A stretch of DNA of 64,000 nt from Schinkia azotoformans LMG 9581 (GCF_000307855.1 NZ_AJLR01000148.1:89656-153655); one strand, 5' to 3'; positions 26,150 through 35,380 are shown, counted from the stretch's first letter. Notes: generated by a model from the letters alone, not told the origin. Numbers and translations: made by a program.

Positions 26150-27409
26150 TTACGCCCTATGTCCACCTACAAGCTTATTACGATGGCGTGATGTTCCCGC
26201 TTTTGTATAAGAAACTGCACGCAAAATCGCATTCGGACCATGCTTTTTACGGATGGCATCCATCACATATCCTAGTTCTCGTTCCTTCACTTTGTTTTCT
26301 TCAAATAAACTAAGCTGAAGCTGTTCATCATCACAAACATTGGATAATGTTATCGAAATTTGACGTACTGTGCTGTTATTGAAATTTTCGTCGAATAATT
26401 GTACGCACGTTCGGTAAATATCCATTGTAATATTCGTTGGTTCAGGTATCGTTCTTGAGCGCTGGAAACCACCGCCGCCTTCATCCTTGCTATTCCCTAT
26501 ACTTAAGCTGATGGTCTTGCCGCATTTTTTGGCATTTCGAGCTCGTCTTGCCACCTCTTCACACATCTCTAATATCACATGCTTTACTTCTTTTGGATCT
26601 TCATAGTCCCGCATTAATATTTGACCCTTACCAAAGCTGAGCTGCCCCTGAATAACGGGTGCTCCTAGTTCCGAAAAATCAATGCCATGGGCATGATAAT
26701 ACAGCTGATTTCCCATAATCCCAAACTTTTTTTCAAGCAAGGCCAGAGGATAATTGGCAAGCTGCCCTACAGTCATAATCCCCATTCGATTTAATGTACG
26801 CTCTAAGCGGGAGCCGATTCCCCACATTTTACTTAAGGGACTAATATTCCAAAGCTTTGTTTTCACATCCTCATATGTCCATTTTGCAATTCCGGACTTT
26901 TTCGCTTCAAGATCTAAACAAAGCTTCGAAAGCAGCATGTTTGGACCAATGCCGATTGCACACGGCAAATTAAATTGTTGTTTAATTGCTTCTCTTATCT
27001 TTTCGGCTGTTTCCTGCGTACTTCCCCATAATCGTTCTGTCCCATCTATTTTCAAAAAGCTTTCATCAATGCTGTACATATGGATGCATTCCTTTGGCAC
27101 AAACTGATTAAAAAGTTTCGTAATCTCAGTTGATGTTTTTAAAAACGTTCCCATCTTGGTATTTACAATTTTTATACGAGGATCATTGGGAATTTCAAAC
27201 AAGCGGTTCCCTGTTTTAATTCCAAACTCAGATTTCATTTTGGGAGAGGAAGCAAGGACAATGCTTCCTTCCCGGTCCGTATCTCCAATTACCGCCAAAT
27301 AACATGTTACTGGATCTAATCCAAGCTGCACGGCAGCACAGCTTGCAAAAAAGCTTTTCATATCTATACACAAAATTTCATGGTGCGGAACTGTTGAATA
27401 AGAAATCAT
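26150..27409 (-). CDS. polYB: Y-family DNA polymerase, PolY2/YqjW (UvrX) type
   Basis: This 419-residue translesion polymerase has catalytic carboxylates in CIDMKSFFASCAAV and SIDESFLKID. Its little-finger domain is followed by QLQLSLFEE, a likely beta-clamp-binding motif. It is the YqjW/UvrX branch, distinct from DinB at 36.3 kb. ATG 27409 is chosen because the earlier ATG at 27415 touches GGAGGG. The promoter carries two LexA boxes, so SOS induction is expected. Confidence 0.92.
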   Translation of the reverse strand: MISYSTVPHHEILCIDMKSFFASCAAVQLGLDPVTCYLAVIGDTDREGSIVLASSPKMKSEFGIKTGNRLFEIPNDPRIKIVNTKMGTFLKTSTEITKLFNQFVPKECIHMYSIDESFLKIDGTERLWGSTQETAEKIREAIKQQFNLPCAIGIGPNMLLSKLCLDLEAKKSGIAKWTYEDVKTKLWNISPLSKMWGIGSRLERTLNRMGIMTVGQLANYPLALLEKKFGIMGNQLYYHAHGIDFSELGAPVIQGQLSFGKGQILMRDYEDPKEVKHVILEMCEEVARRARNAKKCGKTISLSIGNSKDEGGGGFQRSRTIPEPTNITMDIYRTCVQLFDENFNNSTVRQISITLSNVCDDEQLQLSLFEENKVKERELGYVMDAIRKKHGPNAILRAVSYTKAGTSRHRNKLVGGHRA

Positions 27410-27430
27410 GCGCATCCCTCCACATAAAAA

Positions 27431-27480
27431 AGAACCTATGTTCTGTTTTATATTATAAAGAATGTATGTTCTTATTTCAA
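27431..27480 (-). promoter_or_regulatory. SOS promoter with two LexA boxes upstream of polYB
   Basis: On the minus strand, TTGAAA (27475-27480), 17 bases and TATAAT (27452-27457) form a strong sigma-A promoter. The box GAACATACATTC (27460-27471) fills the spacer, and GAACATAGGTTC (27432-27443) lies near the start site. Both follow the Bacillus GAAC-N4-GTTC pattern; the first has one mismatch. Confidence 0.88.
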
Positions 27481-27482
27481 CT

Positions 27483-27520
27483 AAAAAATACCCACTAACC
27501 TTTAAACATGGATTAGTGGG
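27483..27520 (-). terminator. Terminator of proC
   Basis: On the minus strand CCCACTAA and TTAGTGGG pair around a 14-base loop, followed by TATTTTTTAG. Confidence 0.85.
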
Positions 27521-27530
27521 TGTTCATAAC

Positions 27531-28394
27531 TTAGGCACTCGCACTTTTTGCGATTGTTTCATTCATTTTATTTTCTATTTCAATTCCCATTTCCGCTGAG
27601 CGGGCTGCGGCGCGTTCGATACATTGGATCATCGCTTCTTGATATTTATATTGCTCTAGTACCTTTAAACCGGCTTCTGTTGTTCCCCCTGCACTCATTA
27701 TTTCTTTTCTAAGTGTTGATGGATGCTTCGGAGATGATTTTAACATTTCAGCTGCTCCAATAATCGTTTGTAGAATCAGCTCTTTGCTCACATCTTTTGC
27801 TAAACCTAAATCTACAGCAGCTTTTTCCATTGCTTCAACTAGATAATACACATAAGCCGGTCCGCTTCCTGAAAGACCTGTTACCGCATGAAGATCCTCT
27901 TCATTAACCTTTGACACCGTTCCAATTGTTAAAAACAAAGTTTCTGCAATCGTTTCATGCAAATCATCAGCATAGGTACCCTTAGATATTGCTGTGGCTG
28001 AATAACCAATGGTCGCTGAAGTGTTTGGCATTGCCCGAATAATTGCGATATTCAACCCTAATAATTCTTCCATGCTTTTTGTTGAGACACCAGCAATCAC
28101 TGAAATTAACATTTGTTTTTCGGAAACGAAAGGCTTAATTCCTTCCAGCGCTGTCGTTACATCCTTTGGCTTCATCGCCAAAATAATCACGCCGGCATTT
28201 TTAATCGCTTCCCCTTGATCATGTGTTACGACCACTCCGTATTGCTCTTTGAAATAATCTAATCTTTCTTTATTTGAACGGTTTGTTACGATCAGTTGCT
28301 CCTTTTCAAATAGTTCGCTGTTTAACATCCCAGACACCATTGCCTCTGCCATTGAACCTGCACCAATAAAGGCGTAAGTTAATTTTTTATTCAT
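27531..28394 (-). CDS. proC: Pyrroline-5-carboxylate reductase ProC (ProI type)
   Basis: This 287-residue enzyme makes proline from pyrroline-5-carboxylate with NAD(P)H. It has the Rossmann motif AFIGAGSMAEAMVSGML and the P5CR signature region ETLFLTIGTVSKVNEEDLHA to TGLSGSGPAYVY, with EIMSAGGTTEAGL near residue 230. It is the YqjO/ProI orthologue by position. A proline T-box leader lies upstream, so this is the biosynthetic, starvation-controlled paralogue. Confidence 0.95.
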   Translation of the reverse strand: MNKKLTYAFIGAGSMAEAMVSGMLNSELFEKEQLIVTNRSNKERLDYFKEQYGVVVTHDQGEAIKNAGVIILAMKPKDVTTALEGIKPFVSEKQMLISVIAGVSTKSMEELLGLNIAIIRAMPNTSATIGYSATAISKGTYADDLHETIAETLFLTIGTVSKVNEEDLHAVTGLSGSGPAYVYYLVEAMEKAAVDLGLAKDVSKELILQTIIGAAEMLKSSPKHPSTLRKEIMSAGGTTEAGLKVLEQYKYQEAMIQCIERAAARSAEMGIEIENKMNETIAKSASA

Positions 28395-28423
28395 TTATGT
28401 TCCCTCCCGTAAAAATTCAATTA

Positions 28424-28700
28424 AAAAAGACCTTTCTATCCTTTTATAAAAAGGACGGAAAGGTCTTAAATCCGCGGTACCACCTTCATTGACAATAAGA
28501 AAAATACGTTTATATCTGCTACACTTTTCTTATTATCCTCTCAATGCTCGTATCGTGAGCAAGACGATTAGGTTTCCCTAATGGCTCAAGGGTAGGTTCA
28601 AATTGCATCCTGCTGTGAAGTCTCTCAGCCTTTGAACTTCACTCTCTTTTGCGATTACATACTCTACTGATCCCTGTCAACGCCAGTTCCATTTTTTTAT
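28424..28700 (-). promoter_or_regulatory. T-box leader, proline specifier CCU, controlling proC
   Basis: On the minus strand the leader has AGAGAGTGAAG in the stem region, a specifier loop GAA-CCU-A (28594-28596), and the T-box AATGAAGGTGGTACCGCGG (about 28470-28489). A terminator hairpin follows with arms AAGACCTTTC and GAAAGGTCTT and a T-run (28425-28470). Uncharged tRNA-Pro should switch proC on. The specifier is my reading of the loop. Confidence 0.93.
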
Positions 28701-28712
28701 ACTTTTTAAAAT

Positions 28713-28741
28713 ATTATGCATGTTATAAATACTTATGTCAA
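28713..28741 (-). promoter_or_regulatory. Sigma-A promoter of the proC T-box transcript
   Basis: On the minus strand, TTGACA (28736-28741), 17 bases and CATAAT (28713-28718). Confidence 0.8.
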
Positions 28742-28814
28742 GAGCTGTGTTCTGTTTAATTTTTCCACTATTATGATAATATAGTTACAGAACAAGATGT
28801 TATGCGGAGGGAAT

Positions 28815-29609
28815 ATGGAGAAAAAACTATTAAACAAAAACATTGTCATTACTGGTGCATCTTCCGGTATTGGAGAAAAAGTAGCGATCTTGTCAGCGGA
28901 ACTTGGAGCTCGGCCAATACTTTTAGCAAGATCTACTGAAAAATTAAAGGAAATCTGTGAAATAATTAAACAAAAAACAGAAAAGGAATGTATTTATTAT
29001 ACACTTGATGTCAGTGATTTTGAACAAGTAAAGGCCGTTTTTAATAAGATATATGAAGAAGTTGGTCAAATCGACATCCTATTGAATAACGCCGGTTTTG
29101 GAATATTTGAATCATTACAGGAAGCAAATATCGATGAAATTAGGCGAATGTTCGAAGTGAATGTATTAGGCTTAATTGCCTGTACAAAGGAAGTCATCCC
29201 TTCTATGCTTGACAACAATAGTGGTCATATTATCAATATTGCCTCCCAAGCAGGGAAAGTTGGAAGCGCGAAATCAAGTGGGTATTCAGCAACCAAGCAT
29301 GCGGTCTTAGGGTTTACCAATAGTCTCAGATTAGAGCTGTTTCAAACTAATATTATTATTTCAGCAGTAAATCCCGGACCGATCGAAACTAACTTTTTCA
29401 GCATAGCTGACAAATCGGGAAATTATCTTAAAAATGCAAAAAAATTTATGCTGAAATCCGATTTTGTAGCAGAACAAATTGTCAAATTAATGATTCATCC
29501 GAAACGGGAACTAAACCTTCCTAAATGGATGAACACTGCCAGTATTTTTTATCATATTTTTCCTGGCTTTCTTGATAAACTGCTTGGCAAGATATTTAAT
29601 ATGAAATAA
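28815..29609 (+). CDS. yqjQ: Short-chain dehydrogenase/reductase, YqjQ-like
   Basis: This 264-residue classical SDR has the cofactor motif TGASSGIG, the NNAG motif and the catalytic S-Y-K set in NIASQAGKVGSAKSSGYSAT and the following K. The C-terminal tail is longer than in FabG, with a hydrophobic patch (FYHIFPGFLDKLLGKIF) typical of the DltE/YqjQ group. The substrate is unknown. ATG 28815 follows GCGGAGGG, and a terminator follows the gene. It diverges from the proC T-box transcript. Confidence 0.85.
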   Translation: MEKKLLNKNIVITGASSGIGEKVAILSAELGARPILLARSTEKLKEICEIIKQKTEKECIYYTLDVSDFEQVKAVFNKIYEEVGQIDILLNNAGFGIFESLQEANIDEIRRMFEVNVLGLIACTKEVIPSMLDNNSGHIINIASQAGKVGSAKSSGYSATKHAVLGFTNSLRLELFQTNIIISAVNPGPIETNFFSIADKSGNYLKNAKKFMLKSDFVAEQIVKLMIHPKRELNLPKWMNTASIFYHIFPGFLDKLLGKIFNMK

Positions 29610-29612
29610 TAT

Positions 29613-29636
29613 TCCGCCATAAGTGCGGTTTTTTTA
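29613..29636 (+). terminator. Terminator of the YqjQ-like gene
   Basis: CCGC and GCGG arms around a 7-base loop, then eight T. The stem is short. Confidence 0.65.
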
Positions 29637-29737
29637 TTAACTTCGCAGATATGTGAATTTTACAGATATATTTTTAATACAGATAAGTATAGACAAAAAC
29701 ATTTTTACTACACTGATAATATAATGGTATTAGAGGT

Positions 29738-29763
29738 AGTTTTTCGAGCAAGCTCGAAAAACT
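29738..29763. promoter_or_regulatory. Perfect 12-bp inverted repeat upstream of the FabG-like gene
   Basis: AGTTTTTCGAGC and GCTCGAAAAACT are separated by two bases. The repeat lies 63 bases before the GTG start, after a possible -10 TATAAT (29719-29724). More local symmetry (GGGCGC and GGCGC) follows up to 29790. It could be an operator or a leader hairpin. Confidence 0.5.
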
Positions 29764-29825
29764 CTGGGCGCAAACACGCCAAGGCGCACTTGATATTTTA
29801 CTTCTTAGAGCAGGGGGAGAGATAT

Positions 29826-30566
29826 GTGAGATTAAATGATAAGGTGGCCATTGTAACCGGTGGGGCAAATGGCATTGGCAGAAAAACCGTCCATCGCTTT
29901 GCAGCTGAAGGAGCCAAGGTTGTCATTGCAGATTTTAATGAAGAAGAAGGGCAGAAGGTTGTACAGGAGGTTCTTGATCAAAGTGGGACCGCCCTATATG
30001 TTAAGGTTGATGTTGCCAACCATGAAAGCACACAAAACATGGTTCAAACAACTTTAAATCGCTTCGGGAAAATTGATATCCTTATAAATAATGCTGGGAT
30101 TACAAGTGATGGCCTTTTAACGAAGCTTACTGAGGAATCATGGCAAAAGGTTATTAATGTAAATTTAACAGGAGTATTCAACTGTACAAAGGCAGTTATA
30201 CCATCCATGCTTGAAAACGGCTCAGGAAGGATTATTAATACATCCTCTGTTTCCGGCGTGTACGGGAATTTTGGTCAAACCAATTATGCTGCCGCTAAAG
30301 CTGGTGTGCTTGGGATGACAAGAACATGGGCAAAAGAATTAGGTGGAAAAGGGATTACTGTAAACGCTGTTGCTCCAGGATTTTGCGATACAAGTATGAC
30401 GCAACAAGTCCCGGAAAAAGTAATCCAAAAAATCATTCAACAAATACCACTAAAACGGCTCGGAAAACCGGAGGATATCGCTAACGCTTATTTATACCTA
30501 GCCTCAGATGAAGCCTCCTACGTAAATGGTACCGTTCTTCATGTTGATGGAGGAATTGTCATGTAG
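29826..30566 (+). CDS. 3-oxoacyl-(ACP/CoA) reductase, FabG-like
   Basis: This 246-residue SDR has TGGANGIG, NNAGITSDG, the catalytic S-Y-K set in SSVSGVYGNFGQTNYAAAKA and the FabG-type end ASYVNGTVLHVDGG. It may reduce 3-oxoacyl-ACP or acetoacetyl-CoA with NADPH; the sequence does not decide. The start is GTG 29826 (V-R-L-N-D-K), with AGGGGGAG upstream. Earlier in-frame starts would place protein over the inverted-repeat leader. A symmetrical terminator follows. Confidence 0.87.
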   Translation: MRLNDKVAIVTGGANGIGRKTVHRFAAEGAKVVIADFNEEEGQKVVQEVLDQSGTALYVKVDVANHESTQNMVQTTLNRFGKIDILINNAGITSDGLLTKLTEESWQKVINVNLTGVFNCTKAVIPSMLENGSGRIINTSSVSGVYGNFGQTNYAAAKAGVLGMTRTWAKELGGKGITVNAVAPGFCDTSMTQQVPEKVIQKIIQQIPLKRLGKPEDIANAYLYLASDEASYVNGTVLHVDGGIVM

Positions 30567-30567
30567 G

Positions 30568-30606
30568 AAAAAATCGCCCCAAATTTATTTTTGGGGCGAT
30601 TTTTTG
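30568..30606. terminator. Bidirectional terminator between the FabG-like and PFOR genes
   Basis: AAAAAATCGCCCC and GGGGCGATTTTTT form a perfect stem around a 12-base AT loop. The genes are convergent. Confidence 0.92.
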
Positions 30607-30609
30607 TTC

Positions 30610-32910
30610 TTATAGATATGGGTTTTCGTGTCTTGCTTTTAGGCGATTCCAGCGACGATCAATTTCGCGCTCGAATTCTTTATACATGTCAGCATTTTCA
30701 GGTTTTAATAAATGCTTTGTTTTACCCATGTATTTTAACCATTCAGAAAGCTCAACTGTTTTACCTTTATCCTCTGGATTGTAAGTGATCGTAGTTTCAC
30801 CACGTTCCATCTCATAAAGAGGGAAGAAGTTACAGTTAACGGCTGCTTCCATAATTGTACCGCCATAACGGTCTTCTGATTTCCAGTTTAATGGACAAGT
30901 AATTAAAATCTTACCGTAAGCCATTCCTTCGTTTTGTGCATACCATTGTGCTTTAGCTGCTTTTTTCACTAAGTCTTGAGGGAATGCCTCAGTACCAGTG
31001 AAGATATAAGGAATGTTTGTTGCTGCCATAATTTGAGCAGTATCCTTATGGTGGAACGCTTTACCTTGTTGTGTTTTACCAACGTTTGTTGTACTTGTCA
31101 TGTGACCGAATGGTGTTGAGTATGACATCTGAGAACCAGTGTTCATGTAACCTTCGTTATCATATTCTAGAATAATAAGCTTATGATTACGGTTAGCAGT
31201 ACCAATCGCTGAACCCATACCGATATCCATACCGCCGTCACCAGTAATCATAACAAATGTTACATCATCATCAAATTCAATTTCACCACGGCGTCTCATT
31301 TCATAGAATGCTTCTACTGTTCCTGATAATGTCGCAGGACCATTTTGGAACAGGTTGTGCATCATTGGCTGTTTGTGTGAAGTATACGGATAGCCTGTTG
31401 TTGTAACATAGCCACAGCCAGTTTGGAATAATGTAATAACGTCGCCTTCAATACCTTTGAAGAATAGTTCAAGTCCTGGGAAGATACCGCAACCTGGGCA
31501 TGCTCCATGACCTGATCCTAGACGCTTAGGCTTAGTTGTCAATTGACGTAATGGCGGAATTTTTACTTTTAATTTATTTGTTTCAGGATCTGGTGTAACT
31601 TCGATTAAACCAGTTTTGAAATCATCACCATGCATTGGTTTGATCGCAGGTTTCATCTTATTTTCTGGCTTTCCCGGGTTAACACCAAAATAGTCAAATG
31701 GCTTTTCAGCATAGCCTTTTTCCATAGCATCGATTGCTAATTCATACATTTGGATTGCTTCATCTGTAAAGAAGTCTTTACCACCAATACCATATACACG
31801 GCTTAGTACAATTGTTTTATTTTCTTTATCATCTTGAAGTGCAGACTTAATTTCATGAGTCATGTTCGCACCATTACCACCATATGAATCAGCGCGTTCA
31901 CCAACTAGTAACGCCTTCACATTTTTAAGTGCTTTGCGAAGTTCGTCAGCTGGGAATGGACGAATAATATTCGGGCTAACAACACCAGCTTTGATACCTT
32001 TAGCACGTAGTCTGTCAACTGCGTCTTTTGCAGTTTCTGCTGCTGAGTTGATAAGGAATAATGCTACTTCTGCATCTTCCATTTTATACGTATTTAATAC
32101 TTCATATTTACGTCCAGAAAGTGCTGCATATTCTTCAGCCACTTGCTTGTAAACATCATAGGCTCTGTATAAAGCTTCAGACTGCTGATAATTATTGTTC
32201 ATTAAATCATGGCCGTCCATATGAGCACCAATTGTAACCGGGTTACGTGGGTCAACGACAACAGGATATTCTGTTGGACGCTCACCAACGAATTGTTGAA
32301 CTACTTTACGATCCGCAAAATAGTCCACTTTACGTTTTTGGTGTGATGTAAAGAAGCCATCATAAGCAACAATAACGGGTAGACGTACATCTGAGTGTTC
32401 AGCAATTTTAAGCGCCATGATATTCATATCATAAACTGCTTGTGGTGTAGGAGCTGTTAAAATAACCCAGCCAATATTCAAACCAAAGTATAAGTCTGAA
32501 TGGTCACCACGGATATCTAATGGACCACTAATTGCACGAGTTACTAGATTCATAACCATTGGAAAACGTGTACCTGATTGAACTGGAAGCTGCTCAAGCA
32601 TGTACATAAATCCGTTCGCACTAGTCGCGTTAAATACACGGGCACCGGCAACAGCAGCACCGTAACAAATACCAGCTGAACCATGTTCACCATCGGCAGC
32701 GATTAATTTAATGTCATGTTCACCGCGCGCCTTCATTTGGTCCAAGAATTGTGCAACCTCTGTTGATGGTGTTATTGGGAAGTAACCCATTAAATGATAA
32801 TTTATTTGTGCTGCAGCCATCGCAGCCATTTCATTACCAGATTCAAATGTTGTGATTTGTTCGCACTTTTTATTATTTGCATTTTGCAATTCTTTTTCGA
32901 TCATTGCCAT
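30610..32910 (-). CDS. 2-oxoacid (probably pyruvate):ferredoxin oxidoreductase, fused alpha-beta subunit
   Basis: This 766-residue protein fuses the PFOR alpha domain (about residues 20-430: FPITPSTEVAQF, RGDHSDLY) to the beta domain (about 465-766). The beta domain carries TPP and [4Fe-4S] ligands: GACPGCG, TGCGY and ITCP supply four Cys, and GDGGMDIGMG with DNEGYMNTG binds TPP. The DNEGYMNTG form resembles pyruvate-type PorB. It converts a 2-oxoacid plus CoA to acyl-CoA and CO2 and reduces ferredoxin. It starts one base after the gamma-delta gene stop, so the two are coupled. Substrate choice is inferred. Confidence 0.88.
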   Translation of the reverse strand: MAMIEKELQNANNKKCEQITTFESGNEMAAMAAAQINYHLMGYFPITPSTEVAQFLDQMKARGEHDIKLIAADGEHGSAGICYGAAVAGARVFNATSANGFMYMLEQLPVQSGTRFPMVMNLVTRAISGPLDIRGDHSDLYFGLNIGWVILTAPTPQAVYDMNIMALKIAEHSDVRLPVIVAYDGFFTSHQKRKVDYFADRKVVQQFVGERPTEYPVVVDPRNPVTIGAHMDGHDLMNNNYQQSEALYRAYDVYKQVAEEYAALSGRKYEVLNTYKMEDAEVALFLINSAAETAKDAVDRLRAKGIKAGVVSPNIIRPFPADELRKALKNVKALLVGERADSYGGNGANMTHEIKSALQDDKENKTIVLSRVYGIGGKDFFTDEAIQMYELAIDAMEKGYAEKPFDYFGVNPGKPENKMKPAIKPMHGDDFKTGLIEVTPDPETNKLKVKIPPLRQLTTKPKRLGSGHGACPGCGIFPGLELFFKGIEGDVITLFQTGCGYVTTTGYPYTSHKQPMMHNLFQNGPATLSGTVEAFYEMRRRGEIEFDDDVTFVMITGDGGMDIGMGSAIGTANRNHKLIILEYDNEGYMNTGSQMSYSTPFGHMTSTTNVGKTQQGKAFHHKDTAQIMAATNIPYIFTGTEAFPQDLVKKAAKAQWYAQNEGMAYGKILITCPLNWKSEDRYGGTIMEAAVNCNFFPLYEMERGETTITYNPEDKGKTVELSEWLKYMGKTKHLLKPENADMYKEFEREIDRRWNRLKARHENPYL

Positions 32911-32911
32911 C

Positions 32912-33925
32912 TTACATCACCCCTTCTAGTACTCTAGGAAAACGTTGCGCTACACGATGATCATCGGCATAGCCAAGTGCTTCACGCATATCAAGTAATG
33001 CTTCAGTAGGACAAGCCTCAACACATTTTAGGCAGCCTTTACAATATTGATAATCGATCCCTTTTAAGAACATTTGCTTACGACCACGCTTGTCCTCCTC
33101 TTCTTCCCAAACGAAGCAGAAATCAGGACAAACTGTATCACATTGTGCACAGTTAATACATTTTTCCATTTTGAATTCTGGTAAGAATCCTTGACGTGAA
33201 CCACTTAAATCTTTGAAAATACTATTTGCTTGTGCTGTGATAATACCACCGATTAATTGTGTTTCATACCCCAACATTGGTTCCGGCATTTTATATGCTT
33301 TACCTTCAGCACCTTCTGGAACCTTATACTCTTTAAATTGAACACTCTCATATCCACGTTCAAATGTACGGATATTGGGCTCAACTAGATGCGGATATTT
33401 CTTTTCAAAAGTTCTACGAATAACGGCTTTCATAGCCTCAGGGTCTAAGAAATCACAAATACGGAATAATGCACCTAACATCGCCGTGTTTACTTTCGTC
33501 TTTTCTTCAACGGCTATTCCTAACCCATCTACAATAGCAAGCGTTCCATATTCAAGTTTTAAATCTTTTTTTACATCATCAAAATCACGAGTTGAGTTTA
33601 CAAGCACAATACCATCCGCATGTAATCCGCTAACTACGTCGATTGTTTTATATAAAGCCTCATGGAACACACCAACAACATGCGGCTGCATGATCGGACT
33701 GTGGTCACGAATTTCTGTATCCGCATCGCAATAACGGATGAAGCTTTTTACTGGTGATCCTTTTTTCTCTGAACCATAGGATGAAAAGTTTGATCCATTT
33801 AATCCTAATCCAAGGACGCCAGCCTCTGCTAACATTTTTCCAGCTAGGTTTGCACCTAGTCCTCCAATAGATTCTAGTCGTATTTCAAAGAAGCCTAATT
33901 CATTCTTCTTAGGTAAAATTGACAT
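32912..33925 (-). CDS. 2-oxoacid:ferredoxin oxidoreductase, fused gamma-delta (ferredoxin) subunit
   Basis: This 337-residue protein joins a PFOR gamma domain (about residues 10-190, starting FFEIRLESIGGLGANLAGKM) to a delta domain with two [4Fe-4S] motifs, CINCAQCDTVCPDFC and CKGCLKCVEACP (about 258-310). These clusters pass electrons from the alpha-beta partner to ferredoxin. The gene precedes the alpha-beta gene by one base. ATG 33925 has GAGGGGGG upstream. Such enzymes are typical of anaerobes, so its presence with the aerobic BKD complex is noteworthy. Confidence 0.88.
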   Translation of the reverse strand: MSILPKKNELGFFEIRLESIGGLGANLAGKMLAEAGVLGLGLNGSNFSSYGSEKKGSPVKSFIRYCDADTEIRDHSPIMQPHVVGVFHEALYKTIDVVSGLHADGIVLVNSTRDFDDVKKDLKLEYGTLAIVDGLGIAVEEKTKVNTAMLGALFRICDFLDPEAMKAVIRRTFEKKYPHLVEPNIRTFERGYESVQFKEYKVPEGAEGKAYKMPEPMLGYETQLIGGIITAQANSIFKDLSGSRQGFLPEFKMEKCINCAQCDTVCPDFCFVWEEEEDKRGRKQMFLKGIDYQYCKGCLKCVEACPTEALLDMREALGYADDHRVAQRFPRVLEGVM

Positions 33926-34357
33926 TACTATTTCCCCCCTCAGGAAAAATCACTAAAATGATTACTAGATTGATTATATATTTTATTATACATGATTTCC
34001 GTGATTAATGTTACACCTTTTTCGAAAAAATTTATGATACACTAATATCATATTCCAAAAATAGCTTAATATGACAGTGTTTTTTGTTATTATTTACATA
34101 TGTTACAGTGTTTGTTTTGTATTATAACAGAATTAAATAGTTGTTTAAAAATGGTACCTTTTAACAATTAAATTCCGGATTTAATTTTATTACAATAGTA
34201 ATCGCGCGGATGAACCGCTTACAAAACAATTGGTGATGGCTGGAAAGTGAATCACATTTATTTTTTTACGATTATTTTAATCTGTTTCATTGGTGTGTTA
34301 ATAATATAGAAAATATTCAATCTTTTGCTGTGCAAAAAAAAGAGACAAGCTTATAGT
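33926..34357. other. 432-base AT-rich intergenic region upstream of the PFOR genes
   Basis: No ORF of credible coding character was seen. It should hold the promoter of the gamma-delta/alpha-beta operon; TATAAT on the minus strand at about 33988-33993 is a candidate -10, without a good -35. A short GC-richer patch (34201-34245) with GCGG and CCGC arms, and the 9-base palindrome GTGAATCAC (34247-34255), are unexplained. The left part of the namA terminator lies at the right end. Confidence 0.5.
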
Positions 34358-34368
34358 TTAAAGCCAGC
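34328..34368 (-). terminator. Terminator overlapping the namA stop
   Basis: On the minus strand GAGGCTGGCTT pairs imperfectly with AAGCTTGTCTC across the namA stop codon and is followed by eight T. Confidence 0.6.
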
Positions 34369-35380
34369 CTCTGTCATATTGTTTTGGTGCTTCAAGTGGA
34401 GCATTTAATTGTTTTGCTGCAACATAAGGCCAATATGGATTTCTTAAAAGTTCCCTTGCCAAAAAAACAAGATCTGCTCTACCACTTTTTAATATTTCTT
34501 CAGCATGAAGACTGGATGTAATTAAACCAACAGCACCTGTATAGATCCCTATATTGCTTTTTATTTTATCCGCAAATTGCACTTGATACCCCGGATACAC
34601 GTCAATTTTTGCATCCGGTATTAAGCCACCGGAACTGCAATCTATTAAATCAACGCCCTGTTTTTTCATTTCCTTCGCATATTCGTAATAGTTTTCAACT
34701 GTTAAACCTTCGGGATGATAATCTGAAGCTGAAATTCGAACAAATAAAGGTCCATCCCATTCTTGTTTCACCGCTTCGATTACTTCCTTTAAGAGACGAT
34801 AACGATTTTCCGGTGATGACCCATATTCATCGTTCCTTTTATTAGTTAACGGTGAAAGGAATTCATGAAGTAAATATCCGTGAGCCGCATGAATTTCGAT
34901 TGCATCAAAGCCTGCCTGTTTCACACGGCGGGCGGCCGCTTGAAAGGCTGTAATCGTATCTTTAATATCTGCTTCAGTCATTTCCTTTGGTGTTTTTATT
35001 TTCTCATTAAAAGGAATAGCTGAAGGAGCCAAAATTTCACCATCCACAGTTGCTTTTCTGCCAGCATGCTGTAATTGGATTCCTACCTTTGCTCCATGTT
35101 CATGACAGCGGTCAACAATTGTTTTTAATCCTTCAATCTGTTCATCCTCCCAAATTCCGAGGTCATGCTTTGAAATTCTACCTTGCGCTGTAACTGCCGT
35201 TGCCTCAACGATGATTAGCCCCACTTGTCCAATAGCTCGACTAGTATAATGGGTGATGTGAAAGTTTTGCACCTTTCCATCTTCCATATGTGAGGAATAC
35301 ATACACATCGGTGACATGACAATTCTATTTTTGAACGTCGTATTTTTAATTGTAAATGAAGAAAAAAGTGCTGTAGTCAT
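34358..35380 (-). CDS. namA: NADPH dehydrogenase NamA (YqjM, old yellow enzyme)
   Basis: This 340-residue FMN enzyme reduces activated C=C bonds, nitro compounds and related electrophiles with NADPH. YqjM-type features are Cys in SPMCMYS, the substrate-binding His pair in [17 protein letters not shown] and [15 protein letters not shown]. The length is normal. Its ATG overlaps the rnz stop by one base (TAATG), the last link of a chain with rnz, dinB and the YqjE-like peptidase. Confidence 0.95.
   Translation of the reverse strand: MTTALFSSFTIKNTTFKNRIVMSPMCMYSSHMEDGKVQNFHITHYTSRAIGQVGLIIVEATAVTAQGRISKHDLGIWEDEQIEGLKTIVDRCHEHGAKVGIQLQHAGRKATVDGEILAPSAIPFNEKIKTPKEMTEADIKDTITAFQAAARRVKQAGFDAIEIHAAHGYLLHEFLSPLTNKRNDEYGSSPENRYRLLKEVIEAVKQEWDGPLFVRISASDYHPEGLTVENYYEYAKEMKKQGVDLIDCSSGGLIPDAKIDVYPGYQVQFADKIKSNIGIYTGAVGLITSSLHAEEILKSGRADLVFLARELLRNPYWPYVAAKQLNAPLEAPKQYDRGWL

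Noticed and set aside
34201..34260. GC-richer patch with GCGG/CCGC arms in the PFOR upstream region, considered as a riboswitch or Rex/Fnr site
   Set aside because: No known aptamer motif, and the GTGAATCAC palindrome does not fit TTGTGA-N6-TCACAA or TGTGA-N6-TCACA.
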